This document shows, one piece after another, positions 44,892 to 53,830 of a stretch of 64,000 bases of DNA. The notes below the pieces were generated by a model, which was given only the letters and a program-made list of their open reading frames with translations, was not told the origin of the DNA and did no database searches. Numbering within the stretch: the first letter of the stretch is position 1; each line of letters opens with the position of its first letter. The translations under genes and the position numbers were made by a program. The stretch is from contig NZ_JBHVOS010000015.1 in the NCBI RefSeq assembly GCF_042887685.1, forward strand, positions 62,001-126,000, read 5' to 3'. Source of the DNA: Oerskovia sp042887685. Lineage in GTDB: Bacteria > Actinomycetota > Actinomycetes > Actinomycetales > Cellulomonadaceae.

Positions 44892-45323
44892 ATGCGACGG
44901 ACGACGGTGTGGGTGATCACGCTCGTGCTGGTCGCACTCGGCGCCGGCGCGGGCGCCGTCGCCCTCGTCTCCGCGAGCCCCCCGGACCGTGACCTGCGGG
45001 GGCTCGTCGTCCTCACTCCCGCCCCCACCCCCCAGGAGACCACCCTGCCGTCTCCGACCCCCACCCCGCCGCCCGACGAGACCGACGACGAGCCGGAGGA
45101 CGACGGCGAGGCAGGCGAGGACGAGCCGGCGACCCCGACCTCGCCGCTCGTCCCCGTGCAGCCCGCCCCGCCCCGCAGCGGCACGGACACGGTCGGCAAG
45201 ACCCCCGACCAGCCCTACGACGACGGCATGTACCACCCGGGCGACCAGTACGACGACGGCATGTACCGCCCGTCCGACGAGTACGACGACGGCATGTGGA
45301 CCCCAGACACAGGGAACGGATGA
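44892..45323 (+). CDS. Small membrane-anchored protein with YDDGM repeats, upstream of a two-component system
   Basis: A 143-aa protein of no family I recognise. Residues 5-30 form a single membrane helix or uncleaved signal (TVWVITLVLVALGAGAGAVA). Residues 45-110 are Pro/Thr/Glu/Asp-rich and probably extended. The C-terminus has three repeats, YDDGMYHPGDQ, YDDGMYRPSDE and YDDGMWTPDTG, acidic and aromatic, exported by topology. The ATG at 44892 is chosen; an in-frame ATG at 44868 would overlap the half-sites. Stop overlaps the kinase start, so it is co-translated with the HK. It may bind a ligand or metal and talk to the kinase; inference. Confidence 0.75.
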   Translation: MRRTTVWVITLVLVALGAGAGAVALVSASPPDRDLRGLVVLTPAPTPQETTLPSPTPTPPPDETDDEPEDDGEAGEDEPATPTSPLVPVQPAPPRSGTDTVGKTPDQPYDDGMYHPGDQYDDGMYRPSDEYDDGMWTPDTGNG

Positions 45324-46927
45324 TGGCGCAGCACACACCGGGCACCGAGCCCGCGCCTCGCCGGGCGCCCTCCAGGATCCAGACGGTCCGCGCCCGGATC
45401 CTCGGGGCGGTCCTCGCCCTGGCCGCGCTCGGCCTGATCATCGCGGGCGGGGTCGCGTACACGGCCCAGCGCGCGCACGTCGACGACCGCATGGACCAGT
45501 CGCTCATGCGCTCGCTCGAGGAGTTCGAGGCGCTGGCCCACGACGGCGTGCACCCCGCGACCGGTGAACGGTTCACGTCGTCGGACGACCTCGTGAACAC
45601 CGCGATGCGGCAGACCGTCCCCGCCCCGCACGAGGGCATGGTCGGGTTCCGCGGCGGCCGCGCCCAGTGGATCGCCGCGACACCCGTGCCCCTGCGGCTC
45701 GAGGACGACGACTCCCTCATGGACGCGCTCGAGCCCCTGACCACGGGCGACCGCGTCGTCGTGCGCGAGATCTCGACACCCACCACCAGCTACCGGGTCC
45801 TCGTCGTGCCCGTGACCGACGGCGACGTCCCGTCCGCGCTCGTCCTGGCGTTCGACCGCAGCGCCGAGCACGCCGAGTTCGACCAGGTCTTCCGCACCTA
45901 CGCGGTCATCGCCGTCGTGGCCCTGCTGCTGATCGCCGGCGTGGGCTGGCTCGTCGCCGGGCGTCTCCTGCGCCCCGTGCGGCTCCTGGGCCAGACCGCC
46001 CGGCGCATCAGCGACACCCACACGTCCGAACGCATCCCCGTCACGGGCAACGACGACGTCTCGGAGCTCACGCACGCCTTCAACGAGATGCTGGACCGCC
46101 TGGCAGCGGCCTTCGACGCCGAGCACGAGCTGCTCGACGACGTCGGGCACGAGCTGCGCACGCCCCTGACGATCGTGCGGGGACACCTCGAGCTCATGGA
46201 CCCCGACGACCCGGAGGACGCCGCGAGCACGCGCGACCTCGCGCTCGACGAGCTCGACCGGATGCACCGGCTCGTCGACGACCTCATGACCCTCGCCACG
46301 GCGGGCAGCCCCGGGTTCGTGCGGCTCGAGGAGACCGACCTCGGCCGGCTCACGGACGACATCCTCGACAAGGCACGCCTCCTGGGCGACCGCCGGTGGA
46401 CGGTCGACGCGCGCACCGGGGCGACGGCTCACGTCGACGAGCAGCGCCTCACGCAGGCCTGGCTGCAGCTCGCCTCCAACGCCGTGAAGTTCTCCGCGCC
46501 CGGCTCCAGGATCACCCTGGGGTCCTCGGTCCGCGACGGTCGGATCCGTCTGTGGGTGCGCGACGAGGGCATCGGCGTCTCCCCCGACCAGCTCGAACGC
46601 ATCTTCGTCCGCTTCGCGCAGGCCGAGCGCGAGCCGGCGTTCCGCGACGGCGCGGGCCTCGGACTGGCGATCGTCAGCGCGATCGCCGGCGGGCACGAGG
46701 GACGGGTCGAGGTCTCCTCGACCCGAGGCTTCGGCTCGACCTTCACGCTCGACCTCCCGCTCGACCCCGGACACGCCCCTCCCGTCCCCGAACCGGCCGA
46801 CCACGGCGCCACGGGTGGATCCCCCCTCCTCCCGAGGTCACCACTCACCAGCACGACCGAGACACCCCTCACCATGGAGATCCCGGTCACCTCTCGGGCA
46901 CGTCAGGGTGAAAGGACATCGTTGTGA
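45320..46927 (+). CDS. Sensor histidine kinase (HisKA/HAMP class)
   Basis: A 535-aa kinase. TM1 (about 27-49), an extracytoplasmic sensor region (50-193), TM2 (194-214), HAMP (about 215-267, VAGRLLRPVRLLGQTARRIS), then the HisKA box DVGHELRTPLTIVRGH with phospho-His277. The ATP-binding part has N box QLASNAVKFS, G1 VRDEGIGVS, F/G2 GAGLGLAIVSAI. Starts ATG after AGGGA, overlapping the YDDGM gene stop. A Thr/Pro-rich tail of about 50 residues follows the kinase core. Partner of the next gene. Confidence 0.95.
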   Translation: MMAQHTPGTEPAPRRAPSRIQTVRARILGAVLALAALGLIIAGGVAYTAQRAHVDDRMDQSLMRSLEEFEALAHDGVHPATGERFTSSDDLVNTAMRQTVPAPHEGMVGFRGGRAQWIAATPVPLRLEDDDSLMDALEPLTTGDRVVVREISTPTTSYRVLVVPVTDGDVPSALVLAFDRSAEHAEFDQVFRTYAVIAVVALLLIAGVGWLVAGRLLRPVRLLGQTARRISDTHTSERIPVTGNDDVSELTHAFNEMLDRLAAAFDAEHELLDDVGHELRTPLTIVRGHLELMDPDDPEDAASTRDLALDELDRMHRLVDDLMTLATAGSPGFVRLEETDLGRLTDDILDKARLLGDRRWTVDARTGATAHVDEQRLTQAWLQLASNAVKFSAPGSRITLGSSVRDGRIRLWVRDEGIGVSPDQLERIFVRFAQAEREPAFRDGAGLGLAIVSAIAGGHEGRVEVSSTRGFGSTFTLDLPLDPGHAPPVPEPADHGATGGSPLLPRSPLTSTTETPLTMEIPVTSRARQGERTSL

Positions 46928-47592
46928 GCCAGATCCTCGTCGTCGAGGACGAGACCCGGATCTCGTCGTTCGTGACCAAGGGGCTGCGTGCCGCAGGGTA
47001 CGCGAGCGTGGCCGTGACCACCGGTCGGGAGGGGTACGACCTGGCCCAGACCGGGGAGTACGACCTCATGATCCTCGACCTCGGTCTGCCCGACCAGGAC
47101 GGCTTCACCGTCCTGCGCCGCCTGCGCGCGTCCCGCAGCACCATCCCGGTCATCATCCTCACGGCCCGCTCGTCCGTGACGGACACCGTCGCCGGGCTCG
47201 AGGGGGGCGCCGACGACTACATGGTCAAGCCGTTCCGCTTCGAAGAGCTCCTAGCCCGTATCCGGCTGCGTCTGCGGACGGAGCCTGCCGGGGAGGTCAC
47301 GGTGCTCTCGCACGGTTCGCTCAGCCTCGACCTGCGCACCCGCCGGGCCCGCACCGAGGACCGCGAGGTCGACCTGTCCGCCCGCGAGTTCGCGCTGGCC
47401 GAGACGTTCCTGCGCAACCCCGGTCAGGTCCTCAGCCGCGAACAGCTGCTGTCACGGGTGTGGGGCTACGACTTCGACCCGGGTTCCAACGTCGTGGACG
47501 TGTACGTGCGGTACCTGCGCAACAAGCTGGGTGCCGAGCGCGTGGTCACGGTACGCGGCATGGGCTACCGCCTGGCGGACCCGGCGGCCTGA
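46924..47592 (+). CDS. OmpR/PhoB-family response regulator
   Basis: A 222-aa winged-helix regulator. Receiver: ILVVEDETRISSFV, phospho-acceptor Asp52 (LMILDLGLPDQDGF), conserved Lys in DDYMVKPF. DNA-binding domain from about 125: LDLRTRRARTEDREVDLSAREFALAE (in pieces), REQLLSRVWGYDFDPGSNVVDVYVRYLRNKLG, ending VRGMGYRLADP. GTG start overlaps the kinase stop by four bases. Candidate sites are the CTCTCAY half-sites upstream of the linked small protein gene and the two genes downstream; inference. Confidence 0.95.
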   Translation: MSQILVVEDETRISSFVTKGLRAAGYASVAVTTGREGYDLAQTGEYDLMILDLGLPDQDGFTVLRRLRASRSTIPVIILTARSSVTDTVAGLEGGADDYMVKPFRFEELLARIRLRLRTEPAGEVTVLSHGSLSLDLRTRRARTEDREVDLSAREFALAETFLRNPGQVLSREQLLSRVWGYDFDPGSNVVDVYVRYLRNKLGAERVVTVRGMGYRLADPAA

Positions 47593-47687
47593 TCCTCCGT
47601 GCGCGGTCCGCGGGACGCCGAACTGGGTCCGCAGGACACGAGACGCAGGACGCCCCGGCGAGACCGGGACGACGAGACCGGGACGAC

Positions 47688-47721
47688 GAGAGGGCGGAGG
47701 CCCGTGTGCCTCCGCCCTCTC
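47688..47721. terminator. Bidirectional terminator between response regulator and small exported protein genes
   Basis: A perfect 14-bp stem GAGAGGGCGGAGGC/GCCTCCGCCCTCTC (47688-47701 with 47708-47721), loop of 6. It sits between convergent genes. Confidence 0.8.
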
Positions 47722-47774
47722 ACGAACGGTCGGTGACGCGCCGACCGTCGAGTCGCCCCGCCGGGCGCCCTTCC

Positions 47775-48098
47775 CTAGGGGGTGGGCGCCGACGGGGTCG
47801 TCTGTGCCGAGACCGGGCTCTGCGCGCTCACCGGGCTCGGAGCCGTGGTCGCGGTCCGTGCGGAGACCGCCGACGCCGCGGTGACGGTGGACACGGTCGT
47901 CGTGGAGCTCGACGGGTCCAGGTCCGAGGGGCTCGGGTTCGTGCTTCCGCCTGGCGCGGTCGTCGCGTCGTCGCCGGACTCGACGACGGCCGGGGCGTCG
48001 ACGTCCGCGCGCGCTTCCGCGGCGGCCATCGTCGCGCCGAGCCCGACGCCGAGCACCCCGAGCGTTCCCGTGGCGATCCAGATCCTGCGAGCGTCCAT
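47775..48098 (-). CDS. Small exported Thr/Ser/Pro-rich protein
   Basis: A 107-aa protein with no family I can name. It has a positively charged start (MDARRIWIATG), a hydrophobic segment (TLGVLGVGLGATMAAAEA) that is either a signal peptide (cleavage near AEARA) or an anchor, and a low-complexity mature part rich in Ser, Thr, Ala and Pro with SPVSAQ repeated. The ATG at 48096-48098 follows GGAGG at 9 bases; a TTG nine bases upstream is too close. It ends next to the terminator. Its upstream region contains GTGAGAG half-sites. Function unknown. Confidence 0.65.
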   Translation of the reverse strand: MDARRIWIATGTLGVLGVGLGATMAAAEARADVDAPAVVESGDDATTAPGGSTNPSPSDLDPSSSTTTVSTVTAASAVSARTATTAPSPVSAQSPVSAQTTPSAPTP

Positions 48099-48112
48099 GC
48101 TGCCCAACCTCC

Positions 48113-49501
48113 TCAGACGATGAGCGGCCGTGCTGCCGCCCCGTCGTCACGACACTCACGCCCTGACGTGAGAGGAGGAGGAGGTGGAGGTGAGAGGACT
48201 CTCAGACGCGTCTCGGCTCCCGCGAGAAGTTCCTCGGCCACGCCGAGCCAGGCCTCCGCGAGCGCCTCGCGGGGTGCGCCGGGCAGGAGCGACAGGACGA
48301 CGCCGGCGCTGCGTGCACGCAGCCCGATCGGGTCGGTCGCCTCGCCGAACACCGCGAGGCAGCGGTCGACCAGGCCCTGGACTCCCGGGTAGACCTGGGG
48401 TGCGAGGGTCTCGAGGACCGCGAGATGGCCCGTCATGCACGCCAGGTCGTCGATGCGGTGGCCGGGGCCGAGGGTGTCGACGTCGAGGACCGCGGCGACA
48501 CGGCGGCACCCGGCGCCGCCCACGAGCAGGACGTTGGCCTCGTAGAAGTCACCGTGCGTCGCGACGACCGGTCCGGGGTCGCGGTCGGCCACGATCCGGC
48601 GCAGGGAGCGTTCGAGGGCCTCGATGCGTCCGGCACGGGCGGGCAGGCGTCCGACGGCGGCGCGCGCGTAGTGCTCGGAGCGTTCGGCCCACGCGGCCCG
48701 GCGCTCGAGCAGGACCGCGTCCTGCGGCAGGGCGACGAGGGCGCGGAGGAGCTCGTGCGGGTCGATCGTCGACGGCTGCTCGTGCCGTGGGGTGGACGCG
48801 ATCGCCGAGGCCAGCGTCTCCTCGGGCCGAGCTGCGAGCACGAGGATGCCCTCTCCGAGCGAGGCGAGCACGCGGGGGGCCGCGGGCGGGGCCGAGAGCA
48901 CGTAGCCCATGGGCGCCGCCTCCGCGACGAGGAAGAGGTCGTGACGGATGCGGAGGTCGGTGACGCGGTCGGGGCGGACCACCTTGAGGTAGACGTCGCC
49001 GTCGGTGGTGCGCGCGCGGAGCACCGCGCGTCGCAGCGGACGGTACGTCACGAGGTCGAGCCCCAGGACGAGGGGCGCGTGGGGGTCGAGCGAGCGCCAC
49101 CGGTCGGTGAGGACCGCAGGGTCGCAGGCCGTCGCCAGACCGGGCAGCAGCGGGTCCACGGGGTGGCGCCACACGTGGACGGTCTGCTCACCGTCGACGA
49201 GCCGCAGGATCCCCCGCCGCTCGACGACGTCCGGAGGGAGGTCCGCAGTGGTGGCCACGAGGTACTCGGGGCGTCCGGGCGGGGTCCGCGCGCCGTCGGT
49301 GTCGCCACGGACCGTGACCTCGTACCCCACGCTCACCTCGGCGCCCGGGCGGGCGTGCACCTGGTGCACGCGCCACGATCCGAGGGTCACGTGGTCGATC
49401 GCGAGCGCTGCCTCGAGGAGGTCTCCCGCCCGGGGGCCGGTGAGGAGCTGCGCAGCGGTGTCCATGGGAGCGAGCACACCGTCCGGGTGTGATGGGCACA
49501 T
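48113..49501 (-). CDS. Phosphotransferase of the aminoglycoside phosphotransferase (APH) fold
   Basis: A 462-aa kinase-like protein. The catalytic Brenner motif is HGDFYEANVLL and the metal-binding motif is VLDVDTLGPGHRIDDLA; both are intact. The N-terminal half binds nucleotide (LRARTTDGDVYLKVVRPDRVTD). An ATG at 49501 has no ribosome binding site at normal spacing; ATG 12 codons later (MDTAAQLL) is an alternative. Upstream lies the inverted repeat GTGAGAG-N2-CTCTCAC. Similar proteins phosphorylate sugars, antibiotics or small alcohols; the substrate is unknown here. A drug resistance role is not supported. Confidence 0.78.
   Translation of the reverse strand: MCPSHPDGVLAPMDTAAQLLTGPRAGDLLEAALAIDHVTLGSWRVHQVHARPGAEVSVGYEVTVRGDTDGARTPPGRPEYLVATTADLPPDVVERRGILRLVDGEQTVHVWRHPVDPLLPGLATACDPAVLTDRWRSLDPHAPLVLGLDLVTYRPLRRAVLRARTTDGDVYLKVVRPDRVTDLRIRHDLFLVAEAAPMGYVLSAPPAAPRVLASLGEGILVLAARPEETLASAIASTPRHEQPSTIDPHELLRALVALPQDAVLLERRAAWAERSEHYARAAVGRLPARAGRIEALERSLRRIVADRDPGPVVATHGDFYEANVLLVGGAGCRRVAAVLDVDTLGPGHRIDDLACMTGHLAVLETLAPQVYPGVQGLVDRCLAVFGEATDPIGLRARSAGVVLSLLPGAPREALAEAWLGVAEELLAGAETRLRVLSPPPPPPLTSGRECRDDGAAARPLIV
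48168..48204 (-). promoter_or_regulatory. GTGAGAG half-sites upstream of the small exported protein gene
   Basis: GTGAGAG occurs at 48168-48174 and again at 48190-48196, 22 bp apart; the second pairs with CTCTCA (48199-48204) as an inverted repeat. They lie 70-106 bases upstream of the start at 48098 and overlap the 3' end of the APH-fold gene. Confidence 0.35.
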
Positions 49502-49510
49502 GAGGGCTGC

Positions 49511-49526
49511 GTGAGAGTCCTCTCAC
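49511..49526. promoter_or_regulatory. GTGAGAG-N2-CTCTCAC inverted repeat upstream of the APH-fold gene
   Basis: A perfect 7-bp-arm inverted repeat, 9 bases upstream of the 49501 start and facing the divergent GntR gene. The half-site is the same as those near 44852 and 48168. Confidence 0.45.
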
Positions 49527-49705
49527 GCGGCTGTCGGCATCGGCGGCGGGACGCGGCTGTTGACATCGCCGCGAGCAGGCTGCCATTGTATCGACATCGC
49601 GCTACAAACCTCGGTCGTCGAGGAGCCCGCGGTCCGACGGTCCCGGGTCGCTCCGGACGTCCACCCCGTGCAGCCGCCGACCCACTCCACCCAGGGAGCC
49701 TGAAC

Positions 49706-50119
49706 GTGTCCTCCACCGAGCACCCTCCCGCGGGCCGCGGGCTGCACCTCGAGATCGACGTCGCCTCAGGCGTCCCGCCGTACGAGCAGATCCGGTCGCA
49801 GGTCGTCGCGCACGTCGCCTCCGAGCGGCTCCTCGTCGGCGACCGGCTCCCGACGATCCGTGCGCTCGCGACCGACCTCGGGCTCGCGGCGGGCACCGTC
49901 GCGCGCGCCTACCGCGAGCTCGAGGCGGCGGGCGTCACGACGACGAACCGGCGCGCGGGAACGGTCGTGTCCGACGGCGTGGCGCCCGCCGACGTCGTCG
50001 CCCGGCAGGCTGCACGCACCTTCGTGGCGTCCGTGCGCGAGGCCGGCCTGGACGACGACGCGATCCTCGACCTCGTGCGCGGGGAGCTCCTGCGCGGCCA
50101 CGGCGACCGAGGCCGGTAG
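49706..50119 (+). CDS. GntR-family regulator (YtrA type)
   Basis: A 137-aa regulator with the winged-helix domain first (about 14-80: GVPPYEQIRSQVVAHVASERL, PTIRALATDLGLAAGTVARAYRELEAAGVTTTNRRAGT), and only a short helical C-terminus (residues 95-130), as in the YtrA subfamily, which usually controls ABC transporters. GTG start after AGGGAG. Its own target is not obvious: the next gene is an L,D-transpeptidase 178 bases downstream with its own ribosome binding site. Confidence 0.88.
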   Translation: MSSTEHPPAGRGLHLEIDVASGVPPYEQIRSQVVAHVASERLLVGDRLPTIRALATDLGLAAGTVARAYRELEAAGVTTTNRRAGTVVSDGVAPADVVARQAARTFVASVREAGLDDDAILDLVRGELLRGHGDRGR

Positions 50120-50297
50120 GCCCGGGCAGCGCCCGCCGGCCGGCCTCTCCGACAACGGCTACCGGGGCCACCACCCCGAAGCCTCGTTTCACAACGATTC
50201 CACAACCCCTGCGCCCTGGGCACGCCATGCCCCGCGACACCGTGGGACCGTGGTCACAGGGGACCCGCGGAGGTCTCCACGTCGAGGGGGAACGTGC

Positions 50298-51221
<924 letters not shown>

Positions 51222-51249
51222 GGGTGCGGCTCCGGCGAGACGCGAGACG

Positions 51250-52467
51250 TCAGAGCGCGACGCCGACCAGCACGGGCTCGGGGACGAGCTCGATCCCGTA
51301 CGCGTCGAGCACGCCGTCGCGCACGGCCCGCGCGAGCTCGACGATCTCCGCCGCGCTCGCCCCGCCCCGGTTGGTGAGCGCGAGCGTGTGCTTGGTCGAG
51401 AGCGTCGCAGCGCTCGCCGGGCCGTGCACCCCGAAGCCCTTCGTGAAGCCGGCGTGCTCGATGAGCCAGGCTGCCGACGTCTTGACGAGCGTCGGGTCGA
51501 TCTCTCCCAGGCTCGGGCCGGTCGTGCGGGACGGGAGCGCGGAGCGGACCGGGAAGCGCGGTGCGTCGGCCGGCAGCAGGTCGGCCTGGTCCGCGGCGAC
51601 GACCGGGTTGGTGAAGAACGAGCCCGCGCTCCACCGGTCGTGGTCGGGGGCCGTCGGGTCGTCGAGCAGCATGCCCTTGCTCCCGCGCAGCTCGAGCACC
51701 GCGGCGCGCACGTCGGCGCTCGGCGCCCGCTCGCCCACCTGGACGCCCAGGCGGCGCGCGAGCTCGGGGTAGGCGATGGGCGCGGACAGCGTCCCGAGCC
51801 GCATCTGGAGGTTGACCTCGAGCACGACGTAGCGCGGGGACGGGTACCAGATGTCGCCGCCCTCGGGCGAGGCGTGCATGCTCCGCTTGAGGAGCGAGGT
51901 GCGGTAGCCGAACCCGAGGTCGATCAGCGGGAGGTTCCGGATCCTCGCCTCCGCGCGGTCCCAGACGCGCACCGAGGCCACGACCCCGGCGACCTCCTGG
52001 CCGTAGGCGCCGATGTTCTGGACCGGGGCCGCCCCGACCGTGCCCGGGATGCCGGACAGCGCCTCGATCCCGACCCACTCCTGGGCCACGGCCCGCTCGA
52101 CGAGCTGGTCCCAGTCCTGGCCCGCGGTGACGGTCATGCTGCCGCCGCCGCACGTGTCCTCGGCGTCGATCCGGATCTCGGCGCGCACGTCCCGGACCAC
52201 GACGCCGCCGAAGCCCTCGTCGCTCACGAGCAGGTTCGACCCGCCGCCGATCACGAGGAGCGGCTCGCCCGCGGCGTCGGCCGCGCGGACGGCGTCGACC
52301 AGCTCTGCCTCCGTGGAGGCCTCGACGTACGCGTCGGCGGGGCCGCCGACACGCAGGGTCGTCAGCTCGGCGAGCGCGGGTTGGTCGAGCACCTCGCCGG
52401 TCCCGGAGGCCCCGCCCTCGGCGACGGCTTCGACGGCGGACACACGGCGTGCAGGGGTGGCGGTCAT
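51250..52467 (-). CDS. murB: UDP-N-acetylenolpyruvoylglucosamine reductase
   Basis: MurB reduces UDP-GlcNAc-enolpyruvate to UDP-MurNAc, using FAD and NADPH. The 405-aa product has the FAD site VIGGGSNLLVSDEGFGGVVV, EALSGIPGTVGAAPVQNIGAYGQE and the catalytic region WSAGSFFTNPVV with Ser; the C-terminal TNRGGASAAEIVELARAVR follows. It belongs to the longer (type I-like) group. In actinobacteria murB is often next to the rpmG/had genes; here the MFS/LacI set separates it from hadB. Confidence 0.95.
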   Translation of the reverse strand: MTATPARRVSAVEAVAEGGASGTGEVLDQPALAELTTLRVGGPADAYVEASTEAELVDAVRAADAAGEPLLVIGGGSNLLVSDEGFGGVVVRDVRAEIRIDAEDTCGGGSMTVTAGQDWDQLVERAVAQEWVGIEALSGIPGTVGAAPVQNIGAYGQEVAGVVASVRVWDRAEARIRNLPLIDLGFGYRTSLLKRSMHASPEGGDIWYPSPRYVVLEVNLQMRLGTLSAPIAYPELARRLGVQVGERAPSADVRAAVLELRGSKGMLLDDPTAPDHDRWSAGSFFTNPVVAADQADLLPADAPRFPVRSALPSRTTGPSLGEIDPTLVKTSAAWLIEHAGFTKGFGVHGPASAATLSTKHTLALTNRGGASAAEIVELARAVRDGVLDAYGIELVPEPVLVGVAL

Positions 52468-52525
52468 GGGTCCAGCCTAGTTCGCCGGGTCCCGACGTCC
52501 GGCGGGCGGGGCCCTCGCGGGGCGC

Positions 52526-53830
52526 TCAGTGCGCCGAGCCGCCGCCCCCACCCGCGGCCGTCGGCAACGGCTTGGCGGCGTTGACGACGAGCAGCCCGAT
52601 CACGAGGGGCACCGCGATGACCAGCAGTGCCGGGCGGTAGCCGCCGATGTGCTCGGCGAGGAACCCGATGAGCGGGGGCCCGACGAAGAAGGCCGAGTAC
52701 CCGATCGTCGAGACGACGCTGACCCGGACGGCTGCGTGCGCGGGGTCGTCCGAGGCCGCGCTCATCCCGACGGGGAAGCCGAGCGCCGCGCCCATGCCCC
52801 ACAGGACCACGCCGACGAGCGCGACCCACAGGTTGGGCACGAGCGTGAACACGAGCAGGCCGACGAACGCCAGGCCCGCGGAGATGCGCAGCACGGCCAC
52901 GCGCCCGAAGCGGTCGAGCAGGCCCGTGCCGAGCAGTCGCATGCCCGTCATGGCCGTCAGGAAGATCCCGAGCCCCACGGCGCCCATCGCGTCCGACGTG
53001 CCGAACCCGTCGACGACGGCGAGCCCGACCCAGTCGTTGGCCGCGCCCTCGGTCAGGGCGGCCGCCAGGACGACGAGGCCGATCAGCAGGGTCCGTGGCT
53101 CGCGCCAGGCCGCGAGGGCGCTGCGCGCGCCCTTCGACGAGTGGACGGCGGTCGCAGGGTCCTCGCCCGCGGCGTCGTCGGCGCCCGACGGCGTCGCACC
53201 GGCCGCGTGGACGTCGCCCGCGGGCAGGAAGGACCGCACGCACCACACGACGCCCACGAGGCTGAGCGCGAGCGCGACGGCGAGGTGCCACTGGACGGGC
53301 ACGGCCGCCAGCGCAGCCAGGGCGCCGACGCCGGCTCCCGCCATGGTGCCGAACGAGAAGCCCGCGTGGAAGCGGGGCATGATCGCCTTGCCGAGACGCT
53401 GCTCGACCGCCGCACCCTCGATGTTCATGGCGGCGTCCCAGACGCCGGTCCCGATCCCGAACAGGAACAGGCCGACGCGCACCACCTCGACCGAGCCCTG
53501 GGACACGCCCGTGACCGCCACGACGAGACCGGTCACGTTGACCGCGGCGAAGAGCAGGACGGCGCGCGATGCGCCGATGCGCTGGACCACCATGCCCGCG
53601 AGCGGCAGCGCGAGGAGCGACCCGACGGCGGCGAAGAGGAGCAGGAGGCCCATGCTGCCCTCGCTGAGCCCGAGCGCGTCGCGGACCGCCGGCAGGCGCG
53701 AGGCCCAGCTCGCGAAGTTGAACCCGTTGAGGAAGAACACCGCGAAGACGGACCAGGTGGCCGCCTGCACGGCTCGGGCAGCGCTCACGGCGCTCTGGCC
53801 GCCGGGGAGCGGCGAGGGCGGGGTGGTCAT
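52526..53830 (-). CDS. MFS transporter (YbjJ-like), second of tandem pair
   Basis: A 434-aa major facilitator with about 12 membrane spans, e.g. AVFFLNGFNFASWASRLPAV at the first span and FFVGPPLIGFLAEHIGGYRP near the end. Family signatures: LGLSEGSMGLLLLFAAVGSL and NIEGAAVEQRLGKAIMPRFHAGFSFG. It overlaps the stop of the upstream MFS gene by four bases and is about 40% identical by eye along the same blocks (REPRTLLIGLVVLAAALTEG vs REPRTLLIGLVIMAAALSEG), so the two are a duplication. Substrate unknown; the LacI regulator suggests a sugar or related compound. Confidence 0.9.
   Translation of the reverse strand: MTTPPSPLPGGQSAVSAARAVQAATWSVFAVFFLNGFNFASWASRLPAVRDALGLSEGSMGLLLLFAAVGSLLALPLAGMVVQRIGASRAVLLFAAVNVTGLVVAVTGVSQGSVEVVRVGLFLFGIGTGVWDAAMNIEGAAVEQRLGKAIMPRFHAGFSFGTMAGAGVGALAALAAVPVQWHLAVALALSLVGVVWCVRSFLPAGDVHAAGATPSGADDAAGEDPATAVHSSKGARSALAAWREPRTLLIGLVVLAAALTEGAANDWVGLAVVDGFGTSDAMGAVGLGIFLTAMTGMRLLGTGLLDRFGRVAVLRISAGLAFVGLLVFTLVPNLWVALVGVVLWGMGAALGFPVGMSAASDDPAHAAVRVSVVSTIGYSAFFVGPPLIGFLAEHIGGYRPALLVIAVPLVIGLLVVNAAKPLPTAAGGGGGSAH

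Noticed and set aside
48113..49501. Calling the APH-fold protein an aminoglycoside resistance gene
   Set aside because: The kinase motifs are shared by many small-molecule kinases; there is no resistance context and no close match to a named resistance enzyme visible from sequence.
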